Source: an uncultured Prevotella sp. (GTDB lineage: Bacteria > Bacteroidota > Bacteroidia > Bacteroidales > Bacteroidaceae). From it: DNA of 64,000 nucleotides. The stretch is taken from contig CAJOEC010000011.1 of the NCBI GenBank assembly GCA_905233425.1, positions 61,136 to 125,135 on the forward strand, read 5' to 3'. How positions within the stretch are numbered: position 1 is the stretch's first letter; each line of letters begins with the position of its first letter. The position numbers and the translations under genes were made by a program. The notes under the pieces are model-generated. The model saw only the letters and a list, made by a program, of their open reading frames with translations, did no database searches and was not told the DNA's origin. Below, piece by piece: positions 52,862 through 61,614 of this stretch.

Positions 52862-54115
52862 ATGAAGATAGGAGATAAAGTAAGATTCCTTAGTGAGGTG
52901 GGAGGCGGCCGTGTGGCTGGCTTCCAGGGTAAGAACGTGGTCCTTGTGGAGGACGAGGACGGGTTTCAGGTGCCGATGATGATTAACGAGGTGGTGGTCA
53001 TCGGAGAAGAGAACTACGACACAAGTCATGTAGTGGAGGTGAAGCAACAGAAAACCCAACAGACCCATCAGACCCAACAGACCCACCCCCGACCCCTCCC
53101 TGTAGGGAGGGGAGTAGATACTTCTGCAACATCAAATTCTAATGACAAAGGTATATACTCCCCTCACTTGCAGGGAGGGGCCGGGGGTGGGTCTGCCTTA
53201 GGTGGGTCTGCTGGGTCTGCCTTAGGTGGGTCTGCTGTCCAAGAGCGCAAGGGCGGCGAACTACTCTCGGCCTACCTCGCCTTCGTGCCGATGAACGTGA
53301 AGGAGCTGATGCAGACACGCTTCGAGACCTATTTCGTCAACGACTCAAACTACTACATGCGCTTCACCTACTTGACCGTCGAGAGCAACAGCTGGCAGCT
53401 GCGCTCAACAATGGAGGTGGAGCCGAATATGAAGGTCTTCATTGAGGAGTTCGGCCGCGAGGATCTCAACGGCATGGAGCGCGTGGCCATACAGATTGTC
53501 GCCTACAAGCGCGAAAAGCCTTTCCTTCTTAAACCAGCCATAGACGTGCAACTGCGCATCGACCCCGTGAAGTTCTACAAGCTCCACACTTTCCAGGAGA
53601 ACGATTTCTTCGAGCAGCCCGCACTTATATATACTATTGTGGAGAACGACAGGGTGGCAAGGCCTTTGGTGATAAGCGCGGAAGAATTGAAAAGAAGCCT
53701 CAACAGCCCCACCCCCAACCCCTCCCTCGGAGGGGAGGGGAGTATATACTCTCAGGCCCCGAAAGCCAATGGTAAGAAATCTGCTCACAATGTAACTACT
53801 CCCCTCCCCCATGCGGGAGGGGGTGGGGGTGAGGCTCCCGTCGTCGTCGACCTCCACGCCTCCGAGCTTCTCGACAATACCAACGGCCTGTCACCATCCG
53901 ACATACTGAACTACCAGCTCGACACCTTCCGCAAGACCCTCAAGCAGTACGAGAAGCAGAAGGGCACGAAGATTATCTTTATCCACGGAAAGGGCGAGGG
54001 CGTTCTCCGCAAGGCCCTCCTCAACGAACTGAAATACCGCTACAAGACTTACCAATACCAGGATGCCTCTTTCCAGGAATACGGCTATGGTGCCACACAG
54101 GTCACCATCAAGTAG
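52862..54115 (+). CDS. DUF2027/Smr-domain protein with two repeat-encoded insertions
   Basis: A 417-residue cytoplasmic protein. The N-terminus (MKIGDKVRFLSEVGGGRVAG) is a small beta-barrel like that of DUF2027 proteins, the middle is a DUF2027 domain (about 120-270, LLSAYLAFVPMNVKELMQTR), and the C-terminus is an Smr domain (VDLHASEL near 329, IIFIHGKGEGVLRKAL near 370-385). Smr domains are nucleic-acid nicking or RNA-cleaving modules. Two linker segments (about 73-111 with PLPVGRGVDTSATSNSNDKG, and 282-325 with [19 protein letters not shown]) are encoded by palindromic repeats. Flanking the first are simple repeats, QQTHQTQQTHP on one side and SALGGSAGSALGGSA on the other. Both insertions fall between domains. 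Confidence 0.88.
   Translation: MKIGDKVRFLSEVGGGRVAGFQGKNVVLVEDEDGFQVPMMINEVVVIGEENYDTSHVVEVKQQKTQQTHQTQQTHPRPLPVGRGVDTSATSNSNDKGIYSPHLQGGAGGGSALGGSAGSALGGSAVQERKGGELLSAYLAFVPMNVKELMQTRFETYFVNDSNYYMRFTYLTVESNSWQLRSTMEVEPNMKVFIEEFGREDLNGMERVAIQIVAYKREKPFLLKPAIDVQLRIDPVKFYKLHTFQENDFFEQPALIYTIVENDRVARPLVISAEELKRSLNSPTPNPSLGGEGSIYSQAPKANGKKSAHNVTTPLPHAGGGGGEAPVVVDLHASELLDNTNGLSPSDILNYQLDTFRKTLKQYEKQKGTKIIFIHGKGEGVLRKALLNELKYRYKTYQYQDASFQEYGYGATQVTIK
53078..53195 (+). repeat. Intragenic palindromic element, orientation 1, in the Smr gene
   Basis: Same ends (CAGACCCACCCCCGACCCC and GGGGGTGGGTCTG) and hairpins as the copy at 43275, with a longer centre. Extra CAGACCCA units precede it and GGTGGGTCTGC units follow it, so the terminal sequence has been amplified on both sides. 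In frame; about 117 bp. Confidence 0.88.
53705..53836 (-). repeat. Intragenic palindromic element, orientation 2, in the Smr gene
   Basis: A 132-bp copy (44 codons) with ends AGCCCCACCCCCAACCCC and GGGGGTGGGGGTGAGGCT. It shares GAGTATATACTCTCA and AATGTAACTACTCCCC with the copy at 44028 and is inverted relative to 53078. It lies in frame between the DUF2027 and Smr domains. Confidence 0.88.
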
Positions 54116-54121
54116 GGCGGA

Positions 54122-54150
54122 AATCCCTTGAGAATTAGGGATTCCTCTTT
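54122..54150 (+). terminator. Terminator-like hairpin after the Smr gene
   Basis: Arms AATCCCT (54122-54128) and AGGGATT (54137-54143) around an 8-nt loop, followed by CCTCTTTT, 6 bp after the stop codon. Confidence 0.65.
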
Positions 54151-54170
54151 TGCGTTTTAGGGAAAATCCC

Positions 54171-54201
54171 ATTGCCACAATTTATCCTTTGTGTATCTTT
54201 G
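54171..54201 (+). promoter_or_regulatory. Bacteroidetes-type promoter for the beta-barrel gene
   Basis: ATTG at 54171-54174 and TATCTTTG at 54194-54201, 19 bp apart. The ATG is at 54232, so the longer ORF start at 54172 is ruled out. Confidence 0.75.
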
Positions 54202-54231
54202 CAGCGTCTAAACCTCAAAAAACTTGCAACG

Positions 54232-54948
54232 ATGAAAAGGATTATTATTGTTATGCTCATGGGGCTGCTCACTTCATTGTGTGCAATCGCCCAGCCCGGT
54301 CATCCTGGCCGTGCACCGCGCCGTATGCCAATGGGGCCGCCTGCCCGTCCCACCCATCCTGTTAGCCAGTACAGTCAGACGACGTATAGCAATAGGACAT
54401 CGTCTGTCGATGTTTACTGGGGACTGCGTCTTGGCCTGAATGTGTCGAGTGTAAGCAGCAACGACCGCTATCTCGATGGCGGTACAGCCAAGACTGGTCT
54501 CAACATCGGCATCGTGGGCGGTGTGCAGTTGGTTCCCGACGCGCCTGTCTATTTTGAGTCGGGACTATATTACTCTGAGAAGGGCGGCAAGGGCAATCTC
54601 GATGGCCGGACGTTCACCTATCAGTTGAACTACCTCGAGGTGCCGCTGCTCGTGAAGTACAGCATCAACATTGACAACAACACCAGTGTGCAGCCCTTTG
54701 CCGGAGTCTATGCCTCCTTGGGTGTCAGTGGCAAGATGAAGGACTTCAACGAGCGTCGAGCCTACAGCGCTTTCGACGACGACGCCTTCCAGCGATTCGA
54801 TGGCGGTCTGCGTCTCGGCTGTGGCCTCCAGTTTGCGCCTGTTTACATGGAGCTTGGCTATGACTTTGGGCTGGCCAACATCAGCCACGACTATTTCGAC
54901 ACGGCCCACACGGGAGCCTTCTTTGCCACCGTCGGTGTGAATTTCTGA
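54232..54948 (+). CDS. Small outer-membrane beta-barrel protein (porin-like)
   Basis: A 238-residue exported protein with a signal peptide (IIIVMLMGLLTSLCAIAQ, cleaved near residue 21). After a proline-rich stretch (residues about 22-50) come amphipathic beta-strands of the outer-membrane beta-barrel type: VYWGLRLGLNVSSV, LNIGIVGGVQLV, VYFESGLYYSEKGGKG, YLEVPLLVKYSI, YMELGYDFGLANI. The last residue is Phe (GVNF), the usual signal for barrel insertion. It probably forms an eight-stranded barrel of unknown role. It has its own promoter and a strong terminator after it, so it is a single-gene unit. Confidence 0.87.
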   Translation: MKRIIIVMLMGLLTSLCAIAQPGHPGRAPRRMPMGPPARPTHPVSQYSQTTYSNRTSSVDVYWGLRLGLNVSSVSSNDRYLDGGTAKTGLNIGIVGGVQLVPDAPVYFESGLYYSEKGGKGNLDGRTFTYQLNYLEVPLLVKYSINIDNNTSVQPFAGVYASLGVSGKMKDFNERRAYSAFDDDAFQRFDGGLRLGCGLQFAPVYMELGYDFGLANISHDYFDTAHTGAFFATVGVNF

Positions 54949-54968
54949 CATCTTTTTATCATTTCCCT

Positions 54969-54997
54969 GCCGAAAGTTTTGCGCTTTCGGCTTTTTT
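54969..54997 (+). terminator. Terminator hairpin overlapping the nadE promoter
   Basis: GCCGAAAG and CTTTCGGC arms, TTTTGCG loop and six T, identical to the hairpin at 50211. It ends the beta-barrel transcript. Confidence 0.9.
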
Positions 54998-55008
54998 GTG
55001 TAATTTTG
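54978..55008 (+). promoter_or_regulatory. nadE promoter with -33 box in the terminator loop
   Basis: TTTG at 54978-54981, in the hairpin loop, and TAATTTTG at 55001-55008 are 19 bp apart. The nadE ATG is 27 bp downstream at 55035. Confidence 0.82.
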
Positions 55009-55034
55009 CTCCCAAATATAATTGTTTAGAGTAT

Positions 55035-56960
55035 ATGAAATACGGACTGATAAAGGTGGCCGCAGCGATACCGGGTGTACGTGTGGCCGACGTGGAGTAC
55101 AACATCCAGCAGATAGAGAGCCTCATTGCCCAGGCCGAGGGCAAGGGCGTGGAGATAATCGTGTTCCCAGAACTGAGTCTGACGGGCTACACCTGCCAGG
55201 ACCTGTTTCAGCAGCAGCTCCTCTTGGAGAAGGCCGAGGAGGGGTTGCTCATATTGCTTGACTTCACCCGCAAACTCGACATCATCTCAGTTGTGGGCCT
55301 TCCCGTGCGCATCGGTTCATTGTTGTACAACTGCGCCGCTGTCATCCAACATGGATGCCTCTTGGGAGTTGTCCCCAAGACCTATCTCCCTAACTATGAC
55401 GAGTTCTACGAGAAGCGCTGGTTTGCCTCGGCTTCCGACCTCATGCCTCAGGAAATCTACCTCGCCGGCAGCCCCGTCATGGTGAGCAACGAGCCGATAG
55501 TCTTCCGCACCTGCGACGGCGTGGGCTTCGGTATAGAGATTTGCGAGGACGTGTGGGCGCCGCTTCCGCCGAGCAACAACCTGGCACTTGCCGGTGCCGA
55601 CATCATCGTCAACCTCTCGGCCACCGACGAGCTTGTGGGCAAGCACGCCTACCTCTGCTCGCTGCTTGCCCAGCAGAGCGCCCGCATGATGTGCGGCTAC
55701 GTCTATAGCAGCTGTGGCTTTGGCGAGTCCACCCAGGACGTTGTCTATGGCGGCAATGCCATGGTCTTCGAGAACGGCAAGATGCTCTGCGAGGCCAGCC
55801 GTTTCAGCGTGTCGCCCCAGATGAAGGTCCAGCAGATCGACGTGGACCGTCTGCGCCACGACCGCCAGAACAACACCACGTTCCGCACCGCCCAGGATGG
55901 TGCCACGGCGCGTTTCATCGACGCCAAGCCCGTGTCACCCCGCGACTTCGAGCTTATCCGCCCAGTCAATCCCGCACCGTTCATCCCGTCGGACGCAGTC
56001 ATGGCCGAAAGCTGCGAGGAGATTCTCAACATCCAGACCATGGGCCTGTGCAAGCGTCTGACCCACACCCACAGCGACAAGGCCGTGATAGGCATCAGCG
56101 GAGGCCTCGACTCCACCCTTGCCCTCTTGGTCGTGGTCAGGGCCTTCGACAAGATGGGGCTGCCGCGCCGTGGCATTGTGGGCATCACCATGCCAGGATT
56201 TGGCACTTCCGACCGCACCCACAAGAACGCCGTGGCGCTGATGGACTCGTTGGGCATCACCCAGCGCGAGATAAGCATCGCCAAGGCCGTGACGCAGCAT
56301 TTCCTCGACATCGGACACGACATTACGACACACGACGTGACCTACGAGAACGCCCAGGCCCGCGAGCGCACCCAGATACTTATGGACGTGGCCAACCAGA
56401 TTGGCGCACTCGTCATCGGCACCGGCGACCTCTCGGAGCTGGCCCTCGGATGGTGCACGTACAACGGCGACCAGATGTCGATGTATGGAGTGAATGGCAG
56501 CGTTCCTAAGACGCTCGTCCAGCACCTCATCCGCTACATGGCACGTCTGCCGATGTTTGCCGACCAGCGCGACACCCTCATCGACGTGGTGGACACACCT
56601 ATCTCCCCCGAGCTGACACCTGCCGATGCCAATGGCAACATACAGCAGAAGACAGAAGACCTCGTCGGCCCCTACGAGCTTCATGACTTCTTCCTCTACT
56701 ACCTGTTGCGATGGGGCTTCCGCCCGTCGAAGGTTTTCATGCTGGCCCAGGCCGCCTTCGGGAACAAGTACGACGACGAGACCATCGTCCACTGGCTGCA
56801 GACCTTCTGCCGCCGTTTCTTCAGCCAGCAGTTCAAGCGCTCGTGCATGCCCGACGGCCCGAAGGTGGGCAGCGTGAGTCTCTCTCCCCGTGGCGATTGG
56901 CGTATGCCCAGCGACGCCATGGGCACTTTATGGCAGCAAGACATTGAGAACATCAGATGA
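55035..56960 (+). CDS. nadE: Glutamine-dependent NAD+ synthetase
   Basis: A 641-residue two-domain enzyme that makes NAD+ from nicotinate adenine dinucleotide with ATP and glutamine. The N-terminal nitrilase-type glutaminase has the triad Glu46 (FPELSLTGY), Lys115 (PKTYLPNY) and Cys170 (GIEICEDVW). The C-terminal synthetase has the ATP pyrophosphatase loop GISGGLDST near residues 352-360 and the later GTGDLSELALGWCTY. Ammonia passes between the two sites. ATG 55035 follows its promoter closely. The stop codon overlaps the next gene by ATGA, so the two are translationally coupled. No unusual features were seen. Confidence 0.97.
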   Translation: MKYGLIKVAAAIPGVRVADVEYNIQQIESLIAQAEGKGVEIIVFPELSLTGYTCQDLFQQQLLLEKAEEGLLILLDFTRKLDIISVVGLPVRIGSLLYNCAAVIQHGCLLGVVPKTYLPNYDEFYEKRWFASASDLMPQEIYLAGSPVMVSNEPIVFRTCDGVGFGIEICEDVWAPLPPSNNLALAGADIIVNLSATDELVGKHAYLCSLLAQQSARMMCGYVYSSCGFGESTQDVVYGGNAMVFENGKMLCEASRFSVSPQMKVQQIDVDRLRHDRQNNTTFRTAQDGATARFIDAKPVSPRDFELIRPVNPAPFIPSDAVMAESCEEILNIQTMGLCKRLTHTHSDKAVIGISGGLDSTLALLVVVRAFDKMGLPRRGIVGITMPGFGTSDRTHKNAVALMDSLGITQREISIAKAVTQHFLDIGHDITTHDVTYENAQARERTQILMDVANQIGALVIGTGDLSELALGWCTYNGDQMSMYGVNGSVPKTLVQHLIRYMARLPMFADQRDTLIDVVDTPISPELTPADANGNIQQKTEDLVGPYELHDFFLYYLLRWGFRPSKVFMLAQAAFGNKYDDETIVHWLQTFCRRFFSQQFKRSCMPDGPKVGSVSLSPRGDWRMPSDAMGTLWQQDIENIR

Positions 56961-58081
56961 ATAAGAAGAAAGAGAGACTCGATAATGCCACAAACTATCT
57001 GCTTGACCTTCTCAGGGCATACGGCAAGAGGCCCATCACGGTGAAGATAACACAGAGTGGCGAGGAGGTCGATGCCATTGCAGGCACGTTTGTCAAGCAG
57101 CATCTTGCCAGGATGGGCTTTTCCTTCCCCCATGAAGAGGGAGCCAAGCCAAACACCCGCAAGGTCAACGATTCGCTCGACCAGGACATGTTGAGTGTCA
57201 TCTTCCACGAGGCCCTGTTCGAGTTCATGGTGGCCTACGTCAAGGCAAGATGCGAGGGGAACCCCAATGCCGCCCATTTCCTTGACATTGTCTATAACTG
57301 GGTAGGGAACAGGCAGCAGTGGCTCAACTGCACCTTCCCGCTATATACCGACGACGAACTCATCGCCTTCCCCGAGACACCAGCCGAAGCCATGAGGATA
57401 GATGCGCCTGAGGTCGATGCCGCCACTCTGAAAAAGAACGTTGCCTTTCTGAATGAAATGGGCTATGAGCAGATTGCCAACCAGACGGAGATGATGCAGT
57501 TGTTCTGGGAACTGGCCATGCGTAGTATTGTCATGGACACGAACATGAGGGCTGCCATCAAGACCATAACCATTGAGGAACAGGCTTTGAGGTATTTCAG
57601 CAACAGCTATCGCGCATACAACAGAACCCTCCAGAAATATCCGCAGAAAGCTGTGGCAGCGGGCGAAATACTGAAACAGCCCGGGAAGGCGATGCCGACT
57701 GCCAGTAGTGGCAAAATTGAGGCCGAGACGAATCAGCGCATCCATGCCGTCAAGAAGGAGCTGAACGAGAAGATCAGGAAGATACGTCAGGATGGCAGCA
57801 CATTCAAGAAGACCGCGAGGATGTTAAAGAAAATGCTTGACGACCCCGCCAGCCGTTTCCAGAAGACTTACGACCTGACTAATGAGGATGACATTGAGAG
57901 CTATCTGCTCTGGTATCGCATGATGAAGCGTGTCGTCAGGAGCAGCACAGTAAAGGCGATAGAGAAATTCCGCTATCCCGAAGCCGGCGCGCTTGACCTG
58001 TTCAAGCAGAAGGTCGAGGCCCTCAACGCCGAGATCAGGTCGATGGAAGACTATGCCGGGGAAGAGGATTCCGAGGAATAA
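56957..58081 (+). CDS. Conserved protein of unknown function, coupled to nadE
   Basis: A 374-residue soluble protein that I do not recognise. It is helix-rich and highly charged; the middle (about 145-235) has EQIANQTEMMQLFWELAMRS, and the later part (about 240-310) looks like a basic coiled coil (NQRIHAVKKELNEKIRKIRQ). It ends in an acidic tail, EEDSEE. No signal peptide, membrane helix, metal motif or nucleotide loop is visible. Its ATG overlaps the nadE stop codon, so expression is coupled, although that need not mean a shared pathway. It converges on the TonB-dependent receptor gene, with an 11-bp gap. Confidence 0.8.
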   Translation: MNKKKERLDNATNYLLDLLRAYGKRPITVKITQSGEEVDAIAGTFVKQHLARMGFSFPHEEGAKPNTRKVNDSLDQDMLSVIFHEALFEFMVAYVKARCEGNPNAAHFLDIVYNWVGNRQQWLNCTFPLYTDDELIAFPETPAEAMRIDAPEVDAATLKKNVAFLNEMGYEQIANQTEMMQLFWELAMRSIVMDTNMRAAIKTITIEEQALRYFSNSYRAYNRTLQKYPQKAVAAGEILKQPGKAMPTASSGKIEAETNQRIHAVKKELNEKIRKIRQDGSTFKKTARMLKKMLDDPASRFQKTYDLTNEDDIESYLLWYRMMKRVVRSSTVKAIEKFRYPEAGALDLFKQKVEALNAEIRSMEDYAGEEDSEE

Positions 58082-58092
58082 TACAGAAAGTT

Positions 58093-61000
58093 TTAGTTGA
58101 ACAGGTAGCGCAGCGTGAACAGTATGCGGTAGGTCGACGGGATGGTGTTCACGCCTACCGTCATGGTTGGTGTCGTTCCTGTGAAGTTCTGCGATGTCGA
58201 GAGGTGCCGCTCGTTGTTCACCAGGTTGTAGGTGTACTCGCCCGTTTTGGCATCGTATGACAGCAGCGTGTTGCCCGTGACCTGTTTGTACACTCCCCAG
58301 TCCTTGCACAGGAAGTTGAGCACGTTCTCCATGTCCAGTCCAAGTTGCAGCGAGTGCTTTGTCCTGCCCACCATGATGCTCATGTCGCGCAGGTAGTGGA
58401 AGTCAATCTGGTGGTGCCATGGCATCTTCGCCCCGCCGCGCTCGGTGTACTGTCCCTTGCAGTCTTTCAGATAGTCGTCCTGGTTGATGAATGTCCAGAA
58501 GTCGTCGCGCTGCATGTCGGCTGTGTAGGGCATTCCGTTCACCGTGCTCTCCTTGAACGCCCATGAGTTCAGCTCCTCACGCGATGCCGGCACGTAGATG
58601 AGGTTTCCGGGTGCCGACGCGTCGTTGTTTACGTTCGAGCTGAAGATGTAGGAGTAGCGGTTGTAGGCATAGTCGCCGAGGAATCCGTACTGGTAGCCGT
58701 CGTAGACGAGGCTGAACGTCGATGTGGCGTTTTCGCTCTCCTTCAGCTTGTAGCGGGCGGCGACGAGCAAACGGTTTGGCGCCACGTAGGTGGCATAGCC
58801 CCGCTCGTTGTCGTTCACGGCGTTGATTGAGCTGCGGTAGTTGGTGTATGCCGACGACACTTGGTCGCCGATGCCCTCGTTGTAGGCTTTCGCCCGCGAG
58901 ATGGTGTACGATGCCGAGAGGTCGAGGCCGAAGCTGAACGCCTTGTGCAGCATTGCCGTCAGCGACATGTAGTAGGCTTTCGAGCCGGCGTTCTCCAGCA
59001 CGTATGCCTGCTGCTTGTTGTATGTGCTCATCAGGTGGCGCACGTCGCCGTGGCCCAGGTCGATGGTCGATGTGCCGTCCCAGTAGACGTTCTTGTTCGA
59101 CACCACCACGGGGTTGAGGTCACGGTTCATGATGCCTTCGAGCGAGAACTCGATGTCGTAGGGCAGGGCGAAATCGACGGCCAACGAGCTTTTCCATGTC
59201 TTCGGCATACGTAGGTCCTCGCTGAGTATTGTGGGACCCGAGGGTATTGATACCGAGCTTGTCGCGTCTATCTGCTTCAGCATTTCTGCCTGGCTCGTAA
59301 CCATCGTGGGGAACTTGTTTCCGTTGGCGGCTGTTGCCACGTAGGATGTCTGTCCCATGCCGCTGTTGCCCACCGCCGATACGAGCCACACGAAGGGCAT
59401 GCGGCCCACGAACAGGCCTGAGCCGCCGCGCAGTATGACTTTATGGTCGCCCAGGATGTCCCAGTTGAAGCCCACACGCGGCGAGAAGCTCACGCTGGCG
59501 TCGGGCACATTGTCGGTGCGGAAGCGCTGTCCGCCGAAGTCCAGATTGTAGTAGCCCTCGTTGTAGTTGTTGGCAAGCGAGGGGTAGGAGGGCAGCTCAA
59601 ATCGTGCTCCCAACGAGAGGCGCACGCGCTCGCTGAGGCTCATGTTGTCCTGCAGGTAGAACGACCACTGGTTGGTCTTCATCTCCGAGGTGAACATGGT
59701 GTGCCCCTCGTTATTCCCGTAGGTGATGCCGAAGACGCGGGGCGTGCGTCCGAAGACGGCGGCCCAGTTGCCGACGCTCACCTCCTCCTGCGTGGCCTCG
59801 AAGGCGTAGTAGCCTGCGGCGGCCTGGGCATAGCCGTTGGCGGCGAAGTTGTGCTCAAACTGCAGGCCGGCGAAGAGGTTGTGCTTGCCCAGCGTCATGT
59901 TCAGCTCGTCGGTGATGACGGTGTTCTTCGTCTGTGCCAGGTTGCCGAAGGTGAACATGTCGCCCGTCAAGGCCCATGTTGGGAAATGGCCCTGCCCGTC
60001 GCTCATGACAATCTCAACGACGGGGTTGGCGTCGCCATACTCCGTGCTTCGCGGCTGGTCCTGGAAGGAGTAGGTGCCGCGCAGGGTGTTGTGCAGACGG
60101 CCGAACTGGCTGTTCAGCTCGGCTGCCACCGATGTGAACTTGTACTCCGAGTAGTAGCGGCTCGACTCCGACGACATGCCGTAGTACGAGTTGCTGCCGT
60201 AGGTGTTCTGGTGTCCGCCGTAGATGGCGTTAGCCTGGCTGGAGCCTATTGAGCGCGATGCCGATGCTGGCGAAGAGCTCTTGCGGTTCGACTTCGTGAA
60301 GCGCACATTGAACTTGTGGTCTTTCGTAATGTTCCAGTCCATGCGGGCCAGTATGCGGTAGGCCGGTGTCTTCACGCTGTAGTTCTGCCATGGGCCGGTG
60401 GTCAGCCCGTATGTGTCCTGCATGTATGCGGAAAGGCTCTGCAGCTCTTCTATCTGCGGCCGGCGTGCCGTGTTGTCGTATTTCTTGCCGCCGTCTCCGG
60501 CTCGTGCGTTGGGACCTGCCATGACGTTGTCCTCTATCTCGGCATTGACGAAGAAGAAGAGCTTGTCCTTCAGGATGGGGCCGCCGAGGGTCAGTCCGTA
60601 GGTGTCGTTGCGCCCGTCGTCTACTGGCATTGTCGTCGTTCCCACGCGGTTGCCCATGAGCGATGTGCTGGTGATGTAGGTGTAGAGGCTTCCCTTGAAC
60701 TCGTTGGTGCCGCTCTTGGTCACGGCGTTGATGCCGCCACCTATGAAGCCGCTCTGGCGCACGTCGTAGGGTGTCAGCGAGATTGTCATCTGGTCGAGGG
60801 CGTCGAGCGAGATTGGCGTGCCGCCGCCCGGCAGCGGCGATGAGTTCAGTCCGAAGGCGTTGTTGAACGAGGCACCGTCGATGGTGACGCTCGACTGGCG
60901 GTAGTTGCCTCCGCCGATGGCCATGCCGCTGTTCTGCGTGCTCTGGGGTGTCAGCTTCATGATGTCGGTCATGCTGCGTCCTATGGTGGGAACCGTCTGC

Positions 61001-61437
61001 ATGTTGTCGGCGTTGATTACGGTGACGGCACCGGAGCGGTCGCTGCGCATGGTGTTGCGCCCTCCCGACGACAGCACCTTCACCTCCTGAATCATCTGCG
61101 AGTTCTCCTCCATCTGCACGTCGATGACGGCGTTCTGTCCCAAGACGAGCTGAATGCCTGAGAACGTCTTCTTCTGGAATCCTATGTACGATACTTCCAG
61201 GTCGTAGGGGCCTCCTGCGCGCATTCCCGCAATGGTGTAGTTTCCGTGGACGTTGCTCACTGCTGTGTAGACGGTGCCCGATGGGGTGTGGCGTGCTACG
61301 ATGGTGGCGCCGATGACGGCCTCGCCGTCGGCGGTCACCAGTCCGTTGATTCCCGATGTGGTCACTTGTGCCATGGCTGTGAGCGTGATGCCTATCAGCA
61401 TGGATAATATGGAAAACAGTCTCTTTTGCATATACAT
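58093..61437 (-). CDS. TonB-dependent receptor with carboxypeptidase-regulatory N-terminal domain
   Basis: A 1114-residue outer-membrane receptor. The signal peptide (KRLFSILSMLIGITLTAMAQ) is followed by a CarboxypepD_reg-like domain (GINGLVTADGEAVIGATIVA, then YDLEVSYIGFQKKTFSG), a plug (SDRSGAVTVINADNMQTVPT, then VTIDGASFNNAFGLNSSPLP) and a 22-strand-type barrel ending in Phe-Asn (LRYLFN). No SusD partner is adjacent, so it is more like the OmpA/Oar-type receptors than a SusC of a utilisation locus. The plug stretch GGGINAVTKSGTNEFKGSLY is typical of that Oar group. The start at 61437 is chosen because the -7 box at 61474-61481 would leave the ATG at 61476 untranscribed. The ligand is unknown. 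Confidence 0.9.
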   Translation of the reverse strand: MYMQKRLFSILSMLIGITLTAMAQVTTSGINGLVTADGEAVIGATIVARHTPSGTVYTAVSNVHGNYTIAGMRAGGPYDLEVSYIGFQKKTFSGIQLVLGQNAVIDVQMEENSQMIQEVKVLSSGGRNTMRSDRSGAVTVINADNMQTVPTIGRSMTDIMKLTPQSTQNSGMAIGGGNYRQSSVTIDGASFNNAFGLNSSPLPGGGTPISLDALDQMTISLTPYDVRQSGFIGGGINAVTKSGTNEFKGSLYTYITSTSLMGNRVGTTTMPVDDGRNDTYGLTLGGPILKDKLFFFVNAEIEDNVMAGPNARAGDGGKKYDNTARRPQIEELQSLSAYMQDTYGLTTGPWQNYSVKTPAYRILARMDWNITKDHKFNVRFTKSNRKSSSPASASRSIGSSQANAIYGGHQNTYGSNSYYGMSSESSRYYSEYKFTSVAAELNSQFGRLHNTLRGTYSFQDQPRSTEYGDANPVVEIVMSDGQGHFPTWALTGDMFTFGNLAQTKNTVITDELNMTLGKHNLFAGLQFEHNFAANGYAQAAAGYYAFEATQEEVSVGNWAAVFGRTPRVFGITYGNNEGHTMFTSEMKTNQWSFYLQDNMSLSERVRLSLGARFELPSYPSLANNYNEGYYNLDFGGQRFRTDNVPDASVSFSPRVGFNWDILGDHKVILRGGSGLFVGRMPFVWLVSAVGNSGMGQTSYVATAANGNKFPTMVTSQAEMLKQIDATSSVSIPSGPTILSEDLRMPKTWKSSLAVDFALPYDIEFSLEGIMNRDLNPVVVSNKNVYWDGTSTIDLGHGDVRHLMSTYNKQQAYVLENAGSKAYYMSLTAMLHKAFSFGLDLSASYTISRAKAYNEGIGDQVSSAYTNYRSSINAVNDNERGYATYVAPNRLLVAARYKLKESENATSTFSLVYDGYQYGFLGDYAYNRYSYIFSSNVNNDASAPGNLIYVPASREELNSWAFKESTVNGMPYTADMQRDDFWTFINQDDYLKDCKGQYTERGGAKMPWHHQIDFHYLRDMSIMVGRTKHSLQLGLDMENVLNFLCKDWGVYKQVTGNTLLSYDAKTGEYTYNLVNNERHLSTSQNFTGTTPTMTVGVNTIPSTYRILFTLRYLFN

Positions 61438-61473
61438 TATTATATATAGTGCCGTCATTTGCGGTTGGCGGTG

Positions 61474-61481
61474 CAAAATTA
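61474..61481 (-). promoter_or_regulatory. Promoter -7 box for the TonB-dependent receptor
   Basis: Minus-strand TAATTTTG followed by CAC. The -33 match at the usual spacing is poor. Transcription would begin near 61467, about 30 bp before the chosen ATG. Confidence 0.6.
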
Positions 61482-61570
61482 CATATTAATTCTGAAACGC
61501 GAACAATTATTTCGCTTTTTTTTACTCCAACGCCCTATTTTCTTGCGGCAGGTCGCCGAGGGGTCGGCGA

Positions 61571-61591
61571 AAATGCCCCGTAGGGGCTTTT
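61571..61591 (-). terminator. Terminator-like hairpin after the obgE-M23 operon
   Basis: GCCCC-TAC-GGGGC followed by ATTTT on the minus strand (A-rich on the other side). It lies about 190 bp beyond the M23 stop codon, after the repeat array. Confidence 0.5.
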
Positions 61592-61614
61592 CACAACGCC
61601 TCGGAGGTGGCTCG

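Noticed and set aside
43275..53836. The valS/Smr repeats as insertion-sequence remnants
   Set aside because: They lack any transposase fragment, keep the reading frame and have internal hairpins, which fits non-autonomous palindromic elements better than IS decay.
61437..61476. ATG 61476 as start of the TonB-dependent receptor
   Set aside because: It overlaps the -7 box, so it would lie upstream of the expected transcription start.
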